Shown here: piece after piece, positions 36,325 through 48,800 of the stretch
How positions within the stretch are numbered: the stretch's first letter is position 1
Layout of the letters: each line of letters begins with the position of its first letter
Assembly (NCBI GenBank): GCA_024644875.1
Contig: JAHEGY010000019.1
Location: 1 to 53,868 of the forward strand
Direction of reading: 5' to 3'
From: Cyclobacteriaceae bacterium
Lineage (GTDB): Bacteria; Bacteroidota; Bacteroidia; Cytophagales; Cyclobacteriaceae
Length of the DNA: 53,868 nt
Made by a program: the position numbers and the translations under genes
The notes under the pieces: generated by a model
Told to the model about the DNA's origin: nothing
Seen by the model: the letters and a program-made list of their open reading frames with translations, nothing else
The model's database searches: none

Positions 36325-36844
36325 TGTTTATTAAAGCTTTGGTATAATGCAGAATTTCCTGGCAAAGTTTATCAATACCCACAGTTCCCCGGATCTGTAT
36401 CATGAAATCATATAGATCCTTTTTTGTATGATCAGCCCGGGAAACACGGCATCTGGCATTACTTAATGCCATAATGTTTTCAATATAAACATTTGGAAGT
36501 GTATCCAGATGATACAGAAAATCAAACCTGAGGTTTTTAAAATTATTCAGTTTATCACTTTTTATTTTGCCAAAATTATCAAAATCTTTTTCGCTGAAAA
36601 AATTAACCTTAACGGGTACTATTTTAAGATCAACACGACTGTAGCAAAGTGTTTGGACTTTTTTTCCTGAAATTTCCATTTCCTTTGCGAAATCGTTAAT
36701 GATCTCTGCTTTCCTTTTTCCTTCCCATGAATATATGATGCCAATAGATTGGGCTTTCCTGAAAGAAATATTATCCCTGGTGACAGTACTCTTTTTAATA
36801 GCTTGCCTGGTTTTACGTTCTACAAAAAATTTCTTATAAAACAT
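36317..36844 (-). CDS. Conserved Bacteroidota protein, DUF6913-like
   Basis: 175 residues, basic N-terminus (YKKFFVERKTRQAIKK), then an alternating alpha/beta pattern with SIGIIYSWEG, KVQTLCYSRVDLK and a LDFLYHLD-type strand (here FDFLYHLDTLPN). It looks like a small nucleotide-binding-like or partner domain, and a similar protein is often encoded next to dapA in this phylum. It is 6 bp downstream of ligA's stop on the same strand and overlaps dapA by 8 bp, so ligA, this gene and dapA form one unit. Function unknown; the DUF number is from memory. Confidence 0.65.
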   Translation of the reverse strand: MFYKKFFVERKTRQAIKKSTVTRDNISFRKAQSIGIIYSWEGKRKAEIINDFAKEMEISGKKVQTLCYSRVDLKIVPVKVNFFSEKDFDNFGKIKSDKLNNFKNLRFDFLYHLDTLPNVYIENIMALSNARCRVSRADHTKKDLYDFMIQIRGTVGIDKLCQEILHYTKALINNV

Positions 36845-36850
36845 GAATAA

Positions 36851-38869
<2,019 letters not shown>

Positions 38870-38900
38870 TTAATAGTTTTTCAGATTAAGATTATCATAA

Positions 38901-38936
38901 CAAATGTATAAAAATAAAAATGTATTTTTTACATTT
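38901..38936. promoter_or_regulatory. ligA-tetR divergent control region with AAATGTA half-sites
   Basis: AAATGTA occurs at 38902-38908 and 38918-38924, and its inverse TACATTT at 38930-38936, so the last two form an inverted repeat with a 5-bp spacer. The first copy overlaps the minus-strand -7 box TACATTTG of ligA. This arrangement fits a TetR-type operator controlling the divergent regulator and perhaps ligA. The binding protein is inferred. Confidence 0.5.
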
Positions 38937-38961
38937 ACATTGACCCTAAGTTTATGATTAT

Positions 38962-39597
38962 ATGCCACGTAATAATGAGATAGAAGGAGATATACTGAAG
39001 GAGGCCAATAAGTTATTTTTTGATAAAGGATATAAAAAAGTTACCGTAGACCAGCTTGCTTCAAACTTATCGATAAGCAAAAAGACCATTTACAAGTATT
39101 ATGAAAGCAAACAGGATCTGCTGGAAAAGACATTTGAAAACTGGAGTTCAAAAATAACGAAAGAAATCAATGAGATACTGGATCAGAAAGATTTAAGTTT
39201 TATAGATAAACTCAAATCCATGATGAGTCATATCGGGGTATCGATGGGAAGAATGAATTCTGATCTTATTATGGACATTCAGGAGAACGTCCCTCATTTA
39301 TGGATCAAAATTAACAATTATAAGCATGAAGCCGCCTTTCTTCGATTCAAGCGACTCATTGATGAAGGAATTACTAAAGGTATGATCAAAAAAAATATAA
39401 ACAGGAATCTAGTAGTTGCACTTTATGCTTGTGCTATTGAGACCTTGCTGGACCCTAATTTCCTTAATACCTTGCCGCCTGATATGAAAAAGAAACTCCC
39501 AAAATACCATTCTGATATTTTTGATCAGACCTTAAAGATCATATATGAAGGTATACTAACGGATGAGGCCCTGGATTCTTTCAGTAATTCTAAATAA
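38962..39597 (+). CDS. TetR/AcrR family transcriptional regulator
   Basis: 211 residues. The TetR HTH is VDQLASNLSISKKTIYKYY with the preceding ANKLFFDKGYKKVT helix (about 10-50) and following KQDLLEKTF. The all-helical C-terminal domain has no clear ligand signature. It is divergent from ligA and convergent with the DegT aminotransferase gene. Half-sites between it and ligA are its likely operator. Confidence 0.93.
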   Translation: MPRNNEIEGDILKEANKLFFDKGYKKVTVDQLASNLSISKKTIYKYYESKQDLLEKTFENWSSKITKEINEILDQKDLSFIDKLKSMMSHIGVSMGRMNSDLIMDIQENVPHLWIKINNYKHEAAFLRFKRLIDEGITKGMIKKNINRNLVVALYACAIETLLDPNFLNTLPPDMKKKLPKYHSDIFDQTLKIIYEGILTDEALDSFSNSK

Positions 39598-39651
39598 TCA
39601 TCAGTGAAATTAATCGCCATGGAATATAGTTTGAGTTCCCAATAATCCCTT

Positions 39652-40764
39652 TTATTTTCTCTGAAATCTGTCAATTATTTCACAGATAAAATTGATCTTA
39701 TCATCCGTAAGTCCGGGGTAAATGGGTAAACTTAACTCTCTTTCAGATATTTTTTCTGTCTCGGGTATGGATCCTTTGGAATATCCCAGATAACGCATGC
39801 TGTTATGGAGGTGTAAAGGGGTGCCATAGTGAACGCGTGTTTCTATTCCGGCCGCTTGGAGGTGTTTTCTCAAGGCTTCCCTTTTTTTACTTAGAACTGG
39901 AAAAATATGATGGGCAGGTAATGCAGATCTTTGATATTCAGGTAATTTCAAACCAGGAATGCCTGCAAGGTTAATCCTATATTTCTCAGCAATAGATCTC
40001 CTTTCATTAATCCAGATATCCAGCCACCTAATTTTAATGCTGAGAAAAGCTGCCTGCATTTCATCCAACCTTGAGTTATACCCAATTGTAGTATGCTGAC
40101 CATCATCAGTAAATCCATAATTCCTTAAAGACCGGCACCTGTCTGCAAGTTCTCTATCATTTGTTGTAATAATGCCTCCATCTCCCAAAGCACCCAGGGT
40201 TTTTGTCGGATAGAAACTGGCTGCATTTATCCGGCCAAATGATCCGGTTTTCCCCCCTTTAATTTCAGCCCCCACCGATTGAGCAAAATCTTCAACAATA
40301 ACTAATTCTTTATCTTTTATATGTTTTTGAATTCCATGGACATCAACAGGGCAACCATATAATTGGACAGGGATAATGGCCTTGGTTTTAGTACTGATCA
40401 GAGATTTAACAGATTTGTAATCCATTAAGAAAGTCTCAGGATTTACATCAGCCAGAACAGGCTTTGCACCAGTATGTATCACGGCAAGCAGGGTGGCAAT
40501 AAACGTTAAGCTGGGGAGAATGACTTCATCACCCTTTTTCAAACCTAACGATTCCAGGCTAATCCTTAAGGCGTCGAATCCATTTCCAACTCCAATTGCA
40601 TATCTGACACCAATATATTCCGCAAATTCATTTTCAAAAGCAGCAAGATGCCGGCCTAGAACATACCATTTTGAATCCATTATTTCCCTGAAGGCTAAAC
40701 TCAGATCCTCACCGGTATCAGAATTCATTTTATCAAAAGAGAAATACGGAATTTCGTATGACAT
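39652..40764 (-). CDS. DegT/DnrJ/EryC1/StrS-family sugar aminotransferase
   Basis: 370 residues. The PLP Lys is in FYPTKTLGALGDGG, with ESLGLKKGDEVILPS and ALRISLES-type sequence before it and the C-terminal ETRVHYGTPLHLH. It resembles FdtB-type enzymes that transaminate dTDP-3-keto-6-deoxyhexoses for surface polysaccharides, so it probably makes an aminodeoxysugar for O-antigen or capsule. It is isolated from any obvious polysaccharide cluster in this window. Exact sugar substrate unknown. Confidence 0.9.
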   Translation of the reverse strand: MSYEIPYFSFDKMNSDTGEDLSLAFREIMDSKWYVLGRHLAAFENEFAEYIGVRYAIGVGNGFDALRISLESLGLKKGDEVILPSLTFIATLLAVIHTGAKPVLADVNPETFLMDYKSVKSLISTKTKAIIPVQLYGCPVDVHGIQKHIKDKELVIVEDFAQSVGAEIKGGKTGSFGRINAASFYPTKTLGALGDGGIITTNDRELADRCRSLRNYGFTDDGQHTTIGYNSRLDEMQAAFLSIKIRWLDIWINERRSIAEKYRINLAGIPGLKLPEYQRSALPAHHIFPVLSKKREALRKHLQAAGIETRVHYGTPLHLHNSMRYLGYSKGSIPETEKISERELSLPIYPGLTDDKINFICEIIDRFQRK

Positions 40765-40992
40765 ATATTATCTATGGGTTTAAGACTAAATTCTATTTCA
40801 GTAGAATTATAATAAAATTATGCAATTTTTCGTGTTAATTATATCTATGTGGATTATTAAATATGTAGAATATTAAATGATGCGTATCAGGAAAGTACAA
40901 TTATTTGTTTGAATTTTCTATGTTTTAATGATGCATTAATTAAAGTTTTTTTCTAATATTGAGTAAAATTAATTTGTTCAACTTTTTATCCC

Positions 40993-43900
40993 ATGCTGAA
41001 AAGCTTATTCCAGCTGCTTAACGTTCAGAAGACCGATGAGGAGCGTCCTGCACTATTATTGCTGGGTTATGGCTTCTTCATGGGTGTTTTTCTGGCCACT
41101 TACAGGGTTGTGGTTGAAACCCTTTTTCTGAATACCCAAGGCGAGAATCTTAAACTGGCCTTCTTTGTTTCAGGGATATTGGGTGTTTTTTCTACCGGGC
41201 TTTTTACCATATTACAGAAACATATTTCTTTTAAAATACTCGCTGTATTTAATTTAATAGCTGTATTTATATTCATAACTGGGGTGTTTACAGTTCTTGC
41301 CACCCAGACAAGTCCTGTTTTTATTTTTATCCTTTATGTAATGTTGTTTCCCATCACCTCTATTATGCTTCTTTGTTTCTGGGGATTGTTCGGGAGAATT
41401 TTTGACATAAGACAATCGAAAAGAATAATCGGAAGTATTGATGCGGGGCAGTTGATTGCCACCATATTAGCTTTTATAGCCGTGCCTTTTTTTATAGAAT
41501 TCATAAGCAATGTAACAGACCTATTAATAATAAGTGATATCAGCATTGTGGCCTGCCTGTTTTTTCTTGTCTTTATAAATCGGGAAATACGTTTTGCAGA
41601 AGTGGGAGAAAAGGAAGGTAAATCTGATACTATAAGATTCAGTAAATTGTTCAAGGACAATTATGCTATAGTTTTATCCCTTTTTATCGGGATCTCGATC
41701 ATCTGTTTAACATTTGTGGATTACACATTTCTTAAAATAACAGAACAGCAATACCCTGAGGAGGTAAGTCTGGCAAAATTCCTTTCCTATATGTACATGT
41801 CGATCATGGTGTTTACTCTGATCATGCAGACATTTATTAATGAAAGGCTGATCGCCTCCTACGGATTAAAAACAGCGTTGATTGTCTTACCTATAATTCT
41901 TGGTGTTTTTACCCTGGGAGCAATTATTACAGGGAACATGTTTGGTTTTCTTCCAGATTCAGAAAATTTTATCTGGTTTTTTCTGTTTATTGTCTTAAGT
42001 AAGTTCTTTTCAAATTCCATCAGGGAAGCATTGGAGATTCCTACTTTTAAAATCTTCTTTATGCCGCTTAAGATCAATATTCGTTTCGATGTTCAGGCTA
42101 AAATTGAAGGGGTCATCAATGAATCATCCAGGTTACTCGCAGGCACTATGATTCTCATAATCGGTACCCTGTCCTTCCTGGACATCATTCATTACACGTA
42201 TTTTCTTTTGGCAATTATTGTGGGATATTTCTTTGTTACAGGGAGATTGTATAATGAATACAGGAATAATGTGAAAAAGAAACTGGAAAGTCACGAGGAA
42301 GAAGCGGGTGAAGATGAAAACGAAAGGTTTGAGATCAATACTGTTCTAAAAAATATCGATACTATAGGTGATCCGGGGATGAAGATATTCTCGTTGAAAG
42401 TTATTGAAAAACTGGATACTGAGAAGTTTATTGATTTTCTGCCAACGCAGATAGATTCTGACCATAAAATTATGAAAAAGTTTGCTCTGAGAAGGTTGAA
42501 TGAGGTAAGGAATTTGTCCGGAACGTTGAATCCTAATAAGATAAAAATTATTGAAGATACCGATAAAGGGAAGGAAGATATCAGCAACTGGTTGAATAAG
42601 TTGCTACATGCCACAGATGATTTTCCACTGATTGAGAATATCTCCCGGTTAACTAAATCGGATGAAGTAGAAGACCGGATCGATGCGATAAGCATGATCC
42701 GGTCCAATCAGGGGGATGATGTAATTCCTTATTTGATTGAACTGCTGGTCGATCTGAATTTCAGCGTCCAATCCCTTGCTATAAAAGCTGCAGGGAAAAT
42801 GAAAAGGAGCGACCTTTATCCCTTCCTGATAGATAAACTATCATCGCCCACCTATGGCGATCTGGCGGTAAATGCCCTTGTTGAGATAGGAGATGATATA
42901 ATACAATATCTGGAAATCGTATTCCAGAAAACAGATCAGGATCCTCAAACACAGCACAGGATAATCAAGGTATATGAAAAGATGGGCAATGATAGATCAA
43001 AAGAGGTTTTATGGTCAAAGATCGATTATCCTGACAAGAAGGTTGTATCTCAGATATTGCTGGCCCTGGCAAATTCCGGATTCAAAGCTGAAGGTTATCA
43101 GTCAGTAAGAATAAAGTATGTAATTGAATCAGACATTAATGATATCATCTGGAATATTCATGCATTGGATAAGATCCAGGGTACAGAAATTGGTAAAATG
43201 ATCCGGGATTCCATAAAAGAAGAAAACAACCATCATTATCACCATATATATATGCTTCTGTCTATGATCTTTGACCCCCATTCAATTCGATTGATACGAT
43301 CGAATATTGAAAGTGGGACCCACGAGGGTATTACTTATGCGATTGAGTTGTTGGATGTATTGTTAGCTGAGGATCTGAAAGACCGGCTTATCCCTCTATT
43401 TGATGATATATCAAATCAGGATAAGATAAAGAAATTGCAGGTTTTCTATCCACATATGCTCGGTGATTTCATGGATGTGGTCAAACAGATTATTAATAAA
43501 GAGTTCAACCAGATAAATAGATGGTCTAAAGCACTTTCGATATATTGGGTTGGGATACATAAAGTTGACACTATGCTTTATGAGTTGATCTCCAACTTAT
43601 TTAATCCTGACCCCTTAATACGAAATACTGCAGGTTGGTCATTGTATCAAATAAACCCCGATTACTATGATGAGCATTCGCAGAGGATCGATAAGGAAAG
43701 AAAGGCAGATATTGACAGCATGATCCTTGGAAAGGAAAGGATCCGAAATTTGCATTTTAGCAAGCCACTCACCATTGATAAAGTATTCTTCCTGACTAAA
43801 ATCAGGATATTCAAACCCATGCCAACGGCATTTCTTGTAAACCTGTTGGATTATACTGAAGAATTATATCTCCGCAAAGATCAGAAATTGAAAATCACCG

Positions 43901-44193
43901 AAGAAACGAATAATTACTTTTATATAGTGTATGATGGTTATGTGAATCTTTTACAAAAGGATATTGTCATCAATAATCTTGCTGAAAGTGAATTCCTGGG
44001 AGAGATCCTTATTGAGGATATTGCTGAAAATGACCTGGTGTTACACCCATTGGTGGATACTGTATTCATCAGGATTTTCAAGGAGAAATTATATGAATTA
44101 CTCAGTAACGATCATGAAATCGCATTGGATTTCCTGCATTATTCATCACTTGGCGCAGGATTGACATTAAAGGATCTGAGTAAAACTGCTTAG
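40993..44193 (+). CDS. NTT/MFS-like transporter fused to HEAT repeats and a cyclic-nucleotide-binding-like domain
   Basis: 1066 residues. The first about 425 residues hold twelve membrane segments of the nucleotide-transporter (NTT, ADP/ATP-translocase-like) fold; the FDIRQSKRIIGSIDAGQ loop matches the conserved FDIxxxKRxxxxIxxG of that group. HEAT-like helical repeats follow (about 440-870), e.g. DDVIPYLIELLVDLNFSVQ. The C-terminal about 130 residues form a cNMP-binding-like beta roll (GEILIEDIAEND in place of the FGELAL cassette), lacking the RxS phosphate ligand. The soluble part is far longer than the transporter and predicted cytoplasmic. It may exchange nucleotides or metabolites under control of the tail. 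It stands 125 bp upstream of the TIR-nSTAND operon on the same strand. Confidence 0.85.
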   Translation: MLKSLFQLLNVQKTDEERPALLLLGYGFFMGVFLATYRVVVETLFLNTQGENLKLAFFVSGILGVFSTGLFTILQKHISFKILAVFNLIAVFIFITGVFTVLATQTSPVFIFILYVMLFPITSIMLLCFWGLFGRIFDIRQSKRIIGSIDAGQLIATILAFIAVPFFIEFISNVTDLLIISDISIVACLFFLVFINREIRFAEVGEKEGKSDTIRFSKLFKDNYAIVLSLFIGISIICLTFVDYTFLKITEQQYPEEVSLAKFLSYMYMSIMVFTLIMQTFINERLIASYGLKTALIVLPIILGVFTLGAIITGNMFGFLPDSENFIWFFLFIVLSKFFSNSIREALEIPTFKIFFMPLKINIRFDVQAKIEGVINESSRLLAGTMILIIGTLSFLDIIHYTYFLLAIIVGYFFVTGRLYNEYRNNVKKKLESHEEEAGEDENERFEINTVLKNIDTIGDPGMKIFSLKVIEKLDTEKFIDFLPTQIDSDHKIMKKFALRRLNEVRNLSGTLNPNKIKIIEDTDKGKEDISNWLNKLLHATDDFPLIENISRLTKSDEVEDRIDAISMIRSNQGDDVIPYLIELLVDLNFSVQSLAIKAAGKMKRSDLYPFLIDKLSSPTYGDLAVNALVEIGDDIIQYLEIVFQKTDQDPQTQHRIIKVYEKMGNDRSKEVLWSKIDYPDKKVVSQILLALANSGFKAEGYQSVRIKYVIESDINDIIWNIHALDKIQGTEIGKMIRDSIKEENNHHYHHIYMLLSMIFDPHSIRLIRSNIESGTHEGITYAIELLDVLLAEDLKDRLIPLFDDISNQDKIKKLQVFYPHMLGDFMDVVKQIINKEFNQINRWSKALSIYWVGIHKVDTMLYELISNLFNPDPLIRNTAGWSLYQINPDYYDEHSQRIDKERKADIDSMILGKERIRNLHFSKPLTIDKVFFLTKIRIFKPMPTAFLVNLLDYTEELYLRKDQKLKITEETNNYFYIVYDGYVNLLQKDIVINNLAESEFLGEILIEDIAENDLVLHPLVDTVFIRIFKEKLYELLSNDHEIALDFLHYSSLGAGLTLKDLSKTA

Positions 44194-44283
44194 TAGTTAA
44201 AGCATATTTTGAATGTTATGGGAAATTATATTTTTTTGAGAAAATCATCAAATACTATTGGTATTTAGATAAAAAATTGTATT

Positions 44284-44319
44284 ATGGAGCACATAATGTT
44301 TAAGCCAGTTCAATTCTGA
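44284..44319 (+). CDS. Possible 11-codon leader peptide coupled to the TIR-like gene
   Basis: ATG at 44284 opens an 11-codon frame (MEHIMFKPVQF) whose TGA stop shares a base with the ATG of the TIR-like gene (TGATG). Such overlaps couple translation. Whether it is translated cannot be judged; chance is quite possible. Confidence 0.25.
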   Translation: MEHIMFKPVQF

Positions 44320-45797
44320 TGGTTGATTACCAGATCATATTACTATATGCAAATCTGGACGATAAACCAGACAGTCATTCTTCCAGAGGTTGGGTTAGTA
44401 TTTTCCTGAAAAATCTTGAACGATTGTTAGATCGATTGTCCGGAGAAAAACACTCCATTATAAAATTGTCTGAATACGATCTTGATCCGGATTCCTTTCC
44501 TCTTAAATCCTCTATAATAATACCAGTATTTTCCAATAACTTTCTACAGGCACCAATTTTTATGAGCTATTTGTCCGTTCTTGAAAAGGAAGCCACCAAG
44601 AAGAGTAAGTCCTCTGCCGATATAAAGTTTATAAATGTTTTTAAAAACCGTATTCCTATAGAAGAAATACCTCATTATTTAAAGCAGAATAAGTTCTATA
44701 ATTTTTTTGAAATCGATTCACTCACTGATTTTGTTACTGAAATATTATATCAGGATGATCCCAATAAAGATCATGAGTATTGGATGAAGATATTTGATAT
44801 TGCTGCTGATATAAAAAATATCATTGAATCCAATAGTTCACCGGTGAAAGAGGCTGAAAAGTTGGTCAAAAACCTTAGACCTTCAGGAATTTATATCGCG
44901 CAATCTGGTATAGACCAGTATAATCAAAGAGACAATCTCTGTCGGGAATTGTCCAGAAGTCAATATGATGTATATGAGCTGGATTCAATTGAGGGATCAT
45001 ATGATGATGTCGTTAAGCAGATAAATGAAAAATTAAGCAAATGTCAACTGTCAATCCACCTTGTTGGTGAAGATTCCGGTGCATTGATAAAAGACAGAGG
45101 ATTATCAATTGTTGAGATAGAGAATCAATTAGCATCTGAGCACAGTAGTCAGGTCAATGATAAACCCGGCGTGAAGTATTATGAAAGATTTAATAGGATC
45201 ATATGGATTTCAGAGGATCATGAGAATCTAACCATTAAGCAGAAGATCTTTATTGATAATCTTAAAAAAGACTTGGTAAATATTCAATATGCTGAGGTAA
45301 TGGATTGCCCTATTGAAACCTTAAAAGGTTTTATAGTCGGAAAAATAAATGAAAATAAACGGGGTCGGGAACAGGTCATTACACCTGAAGTTGAAAAAGG
45401 TAAAAGTATATATCTGATATGCGATAAAACTGAGCGGGAAGAATGCAAGCCAATCAGCAATTTCCTTAAAGAACAGGGTTTTAATGTAATTCTTTCAAAT
45501 TTCGATGGAGAGATCCTGCAGATCCGAGACAAACACCTTAAAAACCTGAAAGAATGTGACGGTACCTTGATTTATCATGGGAGAAATAATGAAAATTGGG
45601 TTAAAAGTAAGTTGTTTGACAGTGTTAAAGCTTTAGGTCTTGGTAGGAGTAAAGATAAAAATCCCACAGCGGTAATTGTTGACTCAAATAAGAAAGTTGA
45701 CCTGGATCTTTATTTTAACAAGGACAATTTGATCTTATTAAAGAATCAAAAGGTCAATAAAAGCTCATTTAAATCGTTTCTTAACCAGCTTGATTAA
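44319..45797 (+). CDS. Protein with three tandem TIR-like domains
   Basis: 492 residues, no signal peptide or membrane segment, so cytoplasmic. Domain 1 (about 1-165): strand IILLYAN, helix GWVSIFLKNLERLLD, then SSIIIPVFSNNF and KFINVFKNRIPIEEIPHYL, a TIR pattern. Domain 2 (about 185-345): GIYIAQSG, LSIHLVGEDSGAL and the SIVEIENQLA helix typical of TIR/DUF4062-like domains linked to STAND NTPases, then RIIWIS. Domain 3 (about 365-492): KSIYLICDK, NVILSNFDG, CDGTLIYHGRNNENWVKSKL. Domain 1 lacks the W and catalytic Glu arrangement of TIR NADases, so it may signal or scaffold rather than hydrolyse NAD. Stop is 3 bp before the nSTAND gene, so the two are translated together. Confidence 0.7.
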   Translation: MVDYQIILLYANLDDKPDSHSSRGWVSIFLKNLERLLDRLSGEKHSIIKLSEYDLDPDSFPLKSSIIIPVFSNNFLQAPIFMSYLSVLEKEATKKSKSSADIKFINVFKNRIPIEEIPHYLKQNKFYNFFEIDSLTDFVTEILYQDDPNKDHEYWMKIFDIAADIKNIIESNSSPVKEAEKLVKNLRPSGIYIAQSGIDQYNQRDNLCRELSRSQYDVYELDSIEGSYDDVVKQINEKLSKCQLSIHLVGEDSGALIKDRGLSIVEIENQLASEHSSQVNDKPGVKYYERFNRIIWISEDHENLTIKQKIFIDNLKKDLVNIQYAEVMDCPIETLKGFIVGKINENKRGREQVITPEVEKGKSIYLICDKTEREECKPISNFLKEQGFNVILSNFDGEILQIRDKHLKNLKECDGTLIYHGRNNENWVKSKLFDSVKALGLGRSKDKNPTAVIVDSNKKVDLDLYFNKDNLILLKNQKVNKSSFKSFLNQLD

Positions 45798-45800
45798 CCA

Positions 45801-48800
45801 ATGAATGTAAAGGATATAGAAATAGCTCTTTCAGGAAAGGTTAAAGACACTAACCTGCTAAATCCATTTCCTGGGTTAAGGCCTTTTGGATTTGACGAAA
45901 GTCATTTATTCTTTGGGCGAGAGGGACAGAGTGATGAAATTCTGTTAAAACTTGCCCGGAACAGGTTTGCAGCGGTCATTGGAGCTTCCGGAAGTGGGAA
46001 ATCATCTTTAATGTATTGTGGTCTTATCCCTATTTTATATGGTGGATTTATGACTGACGCAGGGTCTGACTGGATTATTATTTCCTCCAGGCCGGGTAAC
46101 AGCCCGATCGAAAACCTTTCAGAGGCCATTGTGAAGCTTAATGAATCTTACGAAGAACTTACAGAAGAAGAGAGATTCATGGAGTCTACTCTGACCAATG
46201 TGATATTGAAAAGTTCTTCCATGGGCCTTGTAGATGCGTTGAAGCCCCATTCATTATCAAAATCTTCCCCAACAAATTTCCTGATCTTGATAGATCAGTT
46301 TGAGGAATTGTTCAGGTTTCTAAAAAGCGAAACAGATGAGGAATCAGCAAATCTATCTGCTGCTTTTGTAAATCTCTTATTGAAATCTGTTAGTCAGACT
46401 GAATTACCTATTTATGTGGCACTCACTATGCGCTCTGACTTTATTGGTGATTGTGCACAATTCCCTGATCTGACACAAATAATAAATGAAAGTCATTATT
46501 TGATCCCGCAAATGACAAGGGATCAGCAAAGGATGGCCATTGAAGGTCCTGTTGCCGTTGGTGGTGGTAAGATTACCAGAAGACTGACCCAGCAGCTTTT
46601 AAATGATGTGGGCAATAACCCCGACCAGCTTCCGATTCTCCAGCATGCTCTGATGAGAACCTGGGATTACTGGACACAAAACAGAGAGGATGGTGAATCG
46701 CTTGATCTTCGGCATTATGTAGCTATTGGAAAGTTAGAGGAGGCATTATCCCAGCATGCCAATGAGACATTTGCTGAATTGGATAAGAGAGAAAGGGAGA
46801 TCTGTGAAGTAATCTTCAAATCCCTTACGGAGAAAGGCAGGGATAATTTTGGTATCAGACGAGCTGCAAATATTGCGGAATTAGCACAAATTGCTAATGT
46901 TACCGAGGACGAAATTATCAATGTAGTTGAGAAATTCAGGCGACCAGGCCGGTCATTGCTGATGCCTCCCGCTAATGTACCTTTACGATCAGGCACCATC
47001 ATAGAGATCTCTCATGAAAGCCTGATGCGTATATGGGACAGGTTGAAAAACTGGGTTGATGAGGAGTTTGAATCTGCTCAAATGTATCGCAGGTTGTCGG
47101 ATGCAGCAGCCATGTATCAGGTGGGCCGTACAGGTTTGTGGAGACCTCCTGATCTTCAGTTGGCCTTAAACTGGCAAAAGAAACAGATACCTACGCGTGC
47201 ATGGGCCCAACGATATAATCCTGTTTTTGAAAGGGCCATGCTCTTTCTGGATACAAGTAAAACTGCTTATGAGAATGAGCAGCGAAGTAAGGAATTGCTT
47301 CAAAAGAATATGCTTCGCCGTGCCAGGAATGTAGCCATCATCTTTGGCCTTTTATTGATAATTTCCATAATATTCTTCGTTTTTGCCCTCATTCAGAAAG
47401 TGGAGGCAGATGAAAAAACCAAACTAGCCTTAGAAAATGCCCTGAGAGCCAACAGACAGATGGAAATTGCTGAGATCAGGCTTGGTGAAGCAATTCGTCA
47501 GGAACAGAAAGCAAACTATTCGGCTCATATAGCCAGGGTTCAGCAACAGGAAGCAGAAACCCAAAGGCAGCTGGCCGAAGCACAAAGACTAATTGCCGAA
47601 TCAGAACGTCGCAGGGCACAGCGTGAACAGGAGAATGCGATTGCAGCTGCCGAGGTGGCGGACCAGGAAAGGGTGAGAGCTTTGGAAGCCCAGGACCGTG
47701 CTGAAATGGAAGAATCTAATGCATTCAGGTTAAGAATGCTCTCTATTGCCCAAGGCATGGCAGTAAAATCTCTGCAGATCCAGGATAACCAGCTTGAAGG
47801 TCTTGTGGCACAACAGGCATATATGTTCAATATGAAGTATGATGGAATAAAACATGACCGATATATCTATAATGGATTATACTACGCACTCAAAAACCTG
47901 CAATTTTCCGAAAACGATAGTATTTATTCCATGCATCAGCATGAGGGTAATGTGCGGGGTCTGACATTCTCTTCAAACGGCCAGAATATCTACAGCGCAG
48001 GAACCGATGGTAAAATACTTAAGTGGGACTATTCTGATACAAAAGCGATTCCTGAAACAATTTGGCAAAATGAAACGAGAAACAGGATAGTAAAAACAAC
48101 AAATGACGGCAAATGGCTCATAATAGGAAGCGACATGGCCGGGATCCAATTGCTCAATCTTCAAAAACAAGATTCAAGACCTGTAACGCAGGCAGGGCAT
48201 CAGGGACGTGTCCACGACGTTGTTATAGCAGATAACAGCAAGTTCTTCATTAGCCTAGGCGATGATAAAACTTTGAGAATTAATGATTTTAATAACAGCA
48301 AAGTGTTAAAGACCTTTAACATTGAGTACAATAATATGGATATGAGCATCAGGAGTGGAATCCTGGCATTATCCAGCAGATCAGGAAAGGTTATCCTTAT
48401 GAATGCTTCTAACGTGGATGAGACTATTACCTTAATTTCCGATAAGAAAAGACCTGTAAATTCGTTGGCCTTTCATCCGGAGGAAGATATACTCGCCATT
48501 GGATTTGAAGATGGCCTTGTTAGTTTATATGACATAAGCAAGGGAATGAATCGGGTCAGGAAAATTACTGATTTACCAGGGCATAGCTCGGGCATAAGCA
48601 GTATATCCTTCAATGAAGGAGGGAATTATCTGGCTACTTCCAGTTTCGATGGTTCGGTCCAATTGTGGGATTATTCTAATCTCAATAATCTGCCACTGGT
48701 ACTTTCCGATCACGATGCACAGGTATGGAGCATTATGTTCAGCCCGGATGGCAATTATCTTTTTGCAGGATGTGAGAATGGAAATATCAAGATTTGGCCA

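Noticed and set aside
44208-44238. Promoter TTTG ... TTTTTTTG before the TIR-nSTAND operon
   Set aside because: The -7 box lacks the TA and would only match by its T-run; the evidence is too weak to list.
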